A stretch of 64,000 nucleotides of DNA from positions 1 to 64,000 of the forward strand of contig NZ_WVRN01000003.1 in the NCBI RefSeq assembly GCF_013112245.1, in the 5' to 3' direction. The translations under genes and the position numbers were made by a program. Origin of the DNA: Ruegeria sp. HKCCD4315 (GTDB lineage Bacteria > Pseudomonadota > Alphaproteobacteria > Rhodobacterales > Rhodobacteraceae). The notes beneath the pieces are model-generated. The model did not search any database. It was not told the DNA's origin and was given only the letters and a program-made list of their open reading frames with translations. Below, piece after piece: positions 60,769-64,000 of the stretch; within the stretch, counting starts at the first letter, position 1, and every line of letters starts with the position of its first letter.

Positions 60769-61265
60769 AACTCCGCTCAACTCTCATCCTGACCATTGCA
60801 GCCGCCGCCGTTATGTCGGGGGCTGCATCGGCACAGGTGAAGCTGCGCCCATCACCCAAGGTCGATATGCCGTTCGGTGAATATCGTAAGTGCCTTGGGT
60901 ACTCGGGTGCGCGTGAGTACGGTCGTCAATTCGTCAAAAACGATCAAGCGCGCATGGCCGAAGCGGGCCAATCCGCAGACAAGCAGCCTCTTGTGACCAA
61001 CTGGTCGGTGGTGATCCTGAATGAACAGGTCATCGCTGCGCACGAGGCCACCATCGAGCAATGCATTCTGCGCAAATCTGGCGAGACCTTCAGCACCGAA
61101 TGTCCGCTGGGCGGTTTAAGCCGTGAGGACGCCGCCCAAAAGGTCGGAGCTGACCAAGACGAGTTTTGGACCCAACCGTCCGACAATCTTGCCGCGCTGA
61201 AAAAAGAGCAACGGACCCGTCTGGAAGCTCTGCGCCCTGCAATTGAGGAGGCTTGTGGGCCGTGA
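60765..61265 (+). CDS. exported hypothetical protein in the virB operon
   Basis: 166 residues with a signal peptide (to about AASA) and Cys at KCLGYSG, EQCILRK, TECPLGG and EEACGP, which could form two disulfides. It has no clear family. It overlaps virB5 and virB6 by four bases each, so it is a fixed part of this transfer operon. It may be a local accessory of the channel or pilus. Confidence 0.6.
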   Translation: MKLRSTLILTIAAAAVMSGAASAQVKLRPSPKVDMPFGEYRKCLGYSGAREYGRQFVKNDQARMAEAGQSADKQPLVTNWSVVILNEQVIAAHEATIEQCILRKSGETFSTECPLGGLSREDAAQKVGADQDEFWTQPSDNLAALKKEQRTRLEALRPAIEEACGP

Positions 61266-62317
61266 TCCAAGATTTCGTCAGCTCGATTGAGGCTGCGCTA
61301 AATAACTTCTCGCAGCAAGCATACAACAGCCTGGCGGCGGATCTCGCATCCGCCCTCTGGGCAATAGCCGCGCTGATCTTCGTGGCAATGCTGATCAACG
61401 GTGTGCTTCAAATCCGAGAAATCGGGTTTGGTGGCTATGTCGGCTGGATCATTCGGGCGACGATCATCATTGGTATGGCTTCTAGCTGGAGCTTCTTTCA
61501 ACCCATTTATCAGGGCATTTCGAGCCTCCCAGACACGATTGCCGGAGAACTGACCGGCACAACAAATGTCTGGGAAGCACTCGATGACATTGCGCTTCAG
61601 TGTTTCTTGATGGGCCAGCAGGCTATTGAAAACGCAACCTGGGGTCTGAGCATCACCGGGGCTATTCTCTGGGTTGTTGGGGCTGTCATCGTTGCTTTTG
61701 GCACCGGCATGGCGCTGATCGCAAAAGGCGGTCTAGCGGTCCTGCTGGGTCTAGCGCCTGTTTTCATCGCAACGCTGCTCAGCTCGGCAACAGCCAATAT
61801 CTTCGCAGCCTGGGCGAAAACGACTGTTGGCCTGATCATGGTCATCGTCGTTCTGACAGGCATCGTTTCTCTTATTCAGGCCCTTTTCAGCTCCGAACTG
61901 ACCGCTGTTGAGGATGTGAACAATATGGAGGCCAGTGGCCGGTTTTTGGCGATCTGCATTGTTTCAATCGTGATGCTCACGCAGATCCCGTCGCTCGCGG
62001 GCGGGATGTCGGGTGCAATCGTTTCGGCATCCTCGGGTCTTGCCGTGGCAACTGGTGCTGCAGCAGCCGCAAGAAGTGCATTGGGCACTGCAAGCGACGG
62101 CGCAAGGGGTGCAGTAGCCGGTGGGAAAACTGCCGCTGCTATGGCTTCCGCAGCACGTGACGGGACTGGCGTTCGTGACAGCGCGTCTCGCGCAATGCAA
62201 GCGCGTCGGGACATAGCGCACAGAGCCCGAAATCAGGATGGGGCAGCTCGTCAGAGCTACGCCGCTGACCGTTACCGGCAGAGCATTCGACAAGCTCGCG
62301 CCAATAAATCTTCATAA
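61262..62317 (+). CDS. virB6: VirB6-type polytopic channel protein
   Basis: 351 residues with about six membrane helices (ALWAIAALIFVAMLINGVLQI, AILWVVGAVIVAFGTGMALIAKGGLAVLLGLAPVFIA) and a charged, Ala/Arg-rich C-terminal tail. This is the VirB6/TrbL pattern. GTG 61262 overlaps the preceding stop (GTGA); the frame from 61253 starts inside the last gene. Confidence 0.85.
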   Translation: MIQDFVSSIEAALNNFSQQAYNSLAADLASALWAIAALIFVAMLINGVLQIREIGFGGYVGWIIRATIIIGMASSWSFFQPIYQGISSLPDTIAGELTGTTNVWEALDDIALQCFLMGQQAIENATWGLSITGAILWVVGAVIVAFGTGMALIAKGGLAVLLGLAPVFIATLLSSATANIFAAWAKTTVGLIMVIVVLTGIVSLIQALFSSELTAVEDVNNMEASGRFLAICIVSIVMLTQIPSLAGGMSGAIVSASSGLAVATGAAAAARSALGTASDGARGAVAGGKTAAAMASAARDGTGVRDSASRAMQARRDIAHRARNQDGAARQSYAADRYRQSIRQARANKSS

Positions 62318-62334
62318 ATCGAGGTACAGAGCAA

Positions 62335-62979
62335 ATGTCACACGTGACAGATCACGAAAAAGAACTCTTTCTGGGCGCACGCCGCGATGCCTTCAAATGG
62401 CAGGTATTCGGCATGGTCGGCATGGCAATGGGCGTGGCCTCTATGATTGGCTGGGCGATGCTCCTTCCCCTGAAGGAAATCCGCGCGGTGCCATTCTCCA
62501 TTGATCCGGACACGAAACTGCCGGTCCTGCTGACTGAAAAAGTCGAAGAACTGGAACCTTCTGAGGCGATGGCCTTCCGTGAAGTCGCAAATTATGTGCG
62601 CGACCGGGAAACCTATGATGTCCAGGACAACAACGAGCGCCTGAAATCGGTGCTGCGTCGTTCTGATGAGCTGGCCGAAACGTCCTACCGCGAACTGTGG
62701 GACGGTTCGAACGACAACCATCCTGACGAAATCTATACGCCCAAGACAAAGGTGCAGACCGAAATTCTGGGCGTCTCGCCGGTCAACGATGAGACGGTGC
62801 AGGTCGAGATCCGCAAGTCCCTGATCGTGCCAAACCAAGCAACGGCCTCAGCCCGCTACGTGGTCACTGTGACCTACGGGTTTGAGGAAAAAATCGTGAC
62901 GTCGATGGATGAGCTTCTGGAAAATCCGTTCGGCTTCGTCGTCACCAACTACCGCGTAGACGCCATAGGGAAGGTCTGA
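62335..62979 (+). CDS. virB8: VirB8-type assembly protein
   Basis: 214 residues: a short cytoplasmic head, one membrane helix (VFGMVGMAMGVASMIGWAMLLPL) and a periplasmic NTF2-like domain. VirB8 nucleates the inner-membrane complex. It lies 17 bases after virB6 and overlaps virB9 by one base. Confidence 0.9.
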   Translation: MSHVTDHEKELFLGARRDAFKWQVFGMVGMAMGVASMIGWAMLLPLKEIRAVPFSIDPDTKLPVLLTEKVEELEPSEAMAFREVANYVRDRETYDVQDNNERLKSVLRRSDELAETSYRELWDGSNDNHPDEIYTPKTKVQTEILGVSPVNDETVQVEIRKSLIVPNQATASARYVVTVTYGFEEKIVTSMDELLENPFGFVVTNYRVDAIGKV

Positions 62980-63794
62980 TGCAGCGTTCTTTCAAAACAC
63001 TCACCGCCACCGCCGCAGCAGTTTTGGCATTCTCTACGCCTCTGCTCGCTGAAATCACACCGACGCCAGACGGAAAGAATGCGGATCATCGCATCACGCA
63101 TTTCCATTACGTCGAGAACCAGGTGTACCGCATCACTGTAGGTGAACGCCTGATTACCTATGTTCACTTTCCGCAGGGCGAGACCGTCCGCAGCATTGGC
63201 GCGGGCGACACTGAGAGTTTTCAGATCACCCGCCTGCAGGAAGGTCGCGTTATTGCGTTCAAGCCAGAAATCCTGAACTCGGATTCAAACCTGACCGTCC
63301 TGACCAATCGCGGGACATACAACTTCTATCTGGTTCCGGCCGAGAGCGCCGCCGAACGCAAACGTGTTCCATTTCGGGTCACGTTCTACAACAAAAACAA
63401 CAGCGGCGGGACCACAACGCGTCGCGGCACAGTCGCTCGGAGCGAGCCGAAGCCAACTGGCCGGTTTGTGAACCAGAACTATTCGCGCTCGGGCAAAGCG
63501 GACTTTGCGCCCACCGCCGTGTGGGATGATGGCGTTCACACCTATATGCAAATCCCGCAGGATGCGGAGTTGCCGGGGATTTTCCGTGTCCTGCCTGATG
63601 GCCGCGAGCTGATGGTGAACACCACAGTCAAAGAGCGCGGCATTATCCAGGTGCAGGGCCTTTCCGACCTTTGGACACTGCGCATCGAAGACACTTCGAT
63701 CTGTGTACGAAACGATGGCGACGCGTTTCAGCAGGCGAGTGCAACGGGCAGGCCCGTTACTTCACAGACAGTTAAACCGGGGGGCAGCAAGTAA
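62979..63794 (+). CDS. virB9: VirB9-type outer-membrane core protein
   Basis: 271 residues with a signal peptide, an N-terminal domain (YVENQVYRITVGERLITYVHFPQGETV...FKPE) and a C-terminal domain with PTAVWDDGVHTYMQIPQDAELPGIFRVLPDG. This is the VirB9/TrbG pattern; it forms the outer ring with VirB7 and VirB10. Its stop overlaps the VirB10 start by one base. Confidence 0.92.
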   Translation: MQRSFKTLTATAAAVLAFSTPLLAEITPTPDGKNADHRITHFHYVENQVYRITVGERLITYVHFPQGETVRSIGAGDTESFQITRLQEGRVIAFKPEILNSDSNLTVLTNRGTYNFYLVPAESAAERKRVPFRVTFYNKNNSGGTTTRRGTVARSEPKPTGRFVNQNYSRSGKADFAPTAVWDDGVHTYMQIPQDAELPGIFRVLPDGRELMVNTTVKERGIIQVQGLSDLWTLRIEDTSICVRNDGDAFQQASATGRPVTSQTVKPGGSK

Positions 63795-64000
63795 TGGATC
63801 GCAATCAGACAATTGCGGCACGGGCGGCGGCTGAACAGCCGTCGCAACGTGTCCGGAAGAAGTTCGACCCAAAGAAGCTGATAACCGTTGCAATCGCAGG
63901 CGCGGTGTTCCTGGGCTTTGTATGGTTTGTCATGGGCCATGAAAACAAAAGCACGAACACGGGTGTCCGCGTTGACGCTTTGCAACAAGGTGGTGGCGAG
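63794..64000 (+). CDS. virB10: VirB10 (partial, cut by the window edge)
   Basis: The visible 69 residues are a basic cytoplasmic head (RKKFDPKKL) and one membrane helix (ITVAIAGAVFLGFVWFVMG), typical of VirB10, and the position after virB9 fits. VirB10 spans both membranes and senses energy use by the channel ATPases. The rest lies beyond the window. Confidence 0.82.
   Translation, partial: MDRNQTIAARAAAEQPSQRVRKKFDPKKLITVAIAGAVFLGFVWFVMGHENKSTNTGVRVDALQQGGGE

Noticed and set aside
1..64000. CRISPR arrays, rRNA, tRNA and intact insertion sequences
   Set aside because: No regular repeat-spacer pattern, cloverleaf-type sequence, rRNA stretch or complete transposase was seen on reading both strands; a dedicated search could still find weak ones.

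Overview
The window looks like part of a large conjugative plasmid, or plasmid-derived island, from an alphaproteobacterium of the Rhodobacteraceae (Roseobacter/Paracoccus type). The evidence is a RepC-type replication initiator, a virB-type type IV secretion operon at the right end, a TrbM-like conjugation protein, the SHP/DHC haem-protein system first known from Rhodobacter sphaeroides, and several short proteins typical of this family. No rRNA, tRNA, CRISPR array or intact insertion sequence was recognised. The assignment rests on gene content only.

Left part (0-21.5 kb): a copper/silver island. It has a DsbD/ScsB thiol-disulfide reductase, a CusB-CusA-CusF efflux set in which CusB carries four extra CusF-like domains, and a SAM methyltransferase. 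A two-component system with a Met/His-rich sensor faces a long + strand run: an EF-hand Met/His-rich exported protein, tiny membrane proteins, a TVP38-type protein, a beta-propeller protein, a CopA ATPase, an APC permease, a DUF2933 protein, a 36-residue exported peptide and an orphan Rieske protein.

Middle part (21.5-48.6 kb): first a haem-redox unit (DHC, SHP, and a cytochrome b561 fused to a di-haem domain) with its own two-component system, two PepSY proteins and repeated TGTCAG operators. Then come two MerR-controlled units, one with a MerT-like transporter and a GDCCVxC protein and one with an LPG-synthase-like membrane protein and an MFS carrier. A transglutaminase-like protease and a CbiM-like permease under a cobalamin riboswitch follow. 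Next is a Zn/Cd/Pb-type regulon: near-identical MerR operators with 19-bp spacers precede an L,D-transpeptidase, a ZntA-type ATPase, a six-gene operon (two SCO proteins, DsbA, DsbB, PCuAC, M23 peptidase) and a transglutaminase-like gene, with the likely regulator in the same cluster. Last is a MntR gene divergent from a di-haem peroxidase plus PhnCDE-type ABC transporter operon.

Right part (49-64 kb): plasmid backbone. It holds a second L,D-transpeptidase, a frameshifted phnE remnant, a LuxR-type regulator with an extra C-terminal domain, RepC, a TrbM-like protein, a thermonuclease-family protein, two unknown genes, and virB1-virB2-virB3-virB4-lipoprotein-virB5-unknown-virB6-virB8-virB9-virB10, the last cut by the window edge.

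Overall the genes suggest a mobile metal-tolerance package. It couples export of Cu/Ag and Zn/Cd/Pb/Hg-type metals to periplasmic copper chaperoning, disulfide control and cell-wall remodelling.
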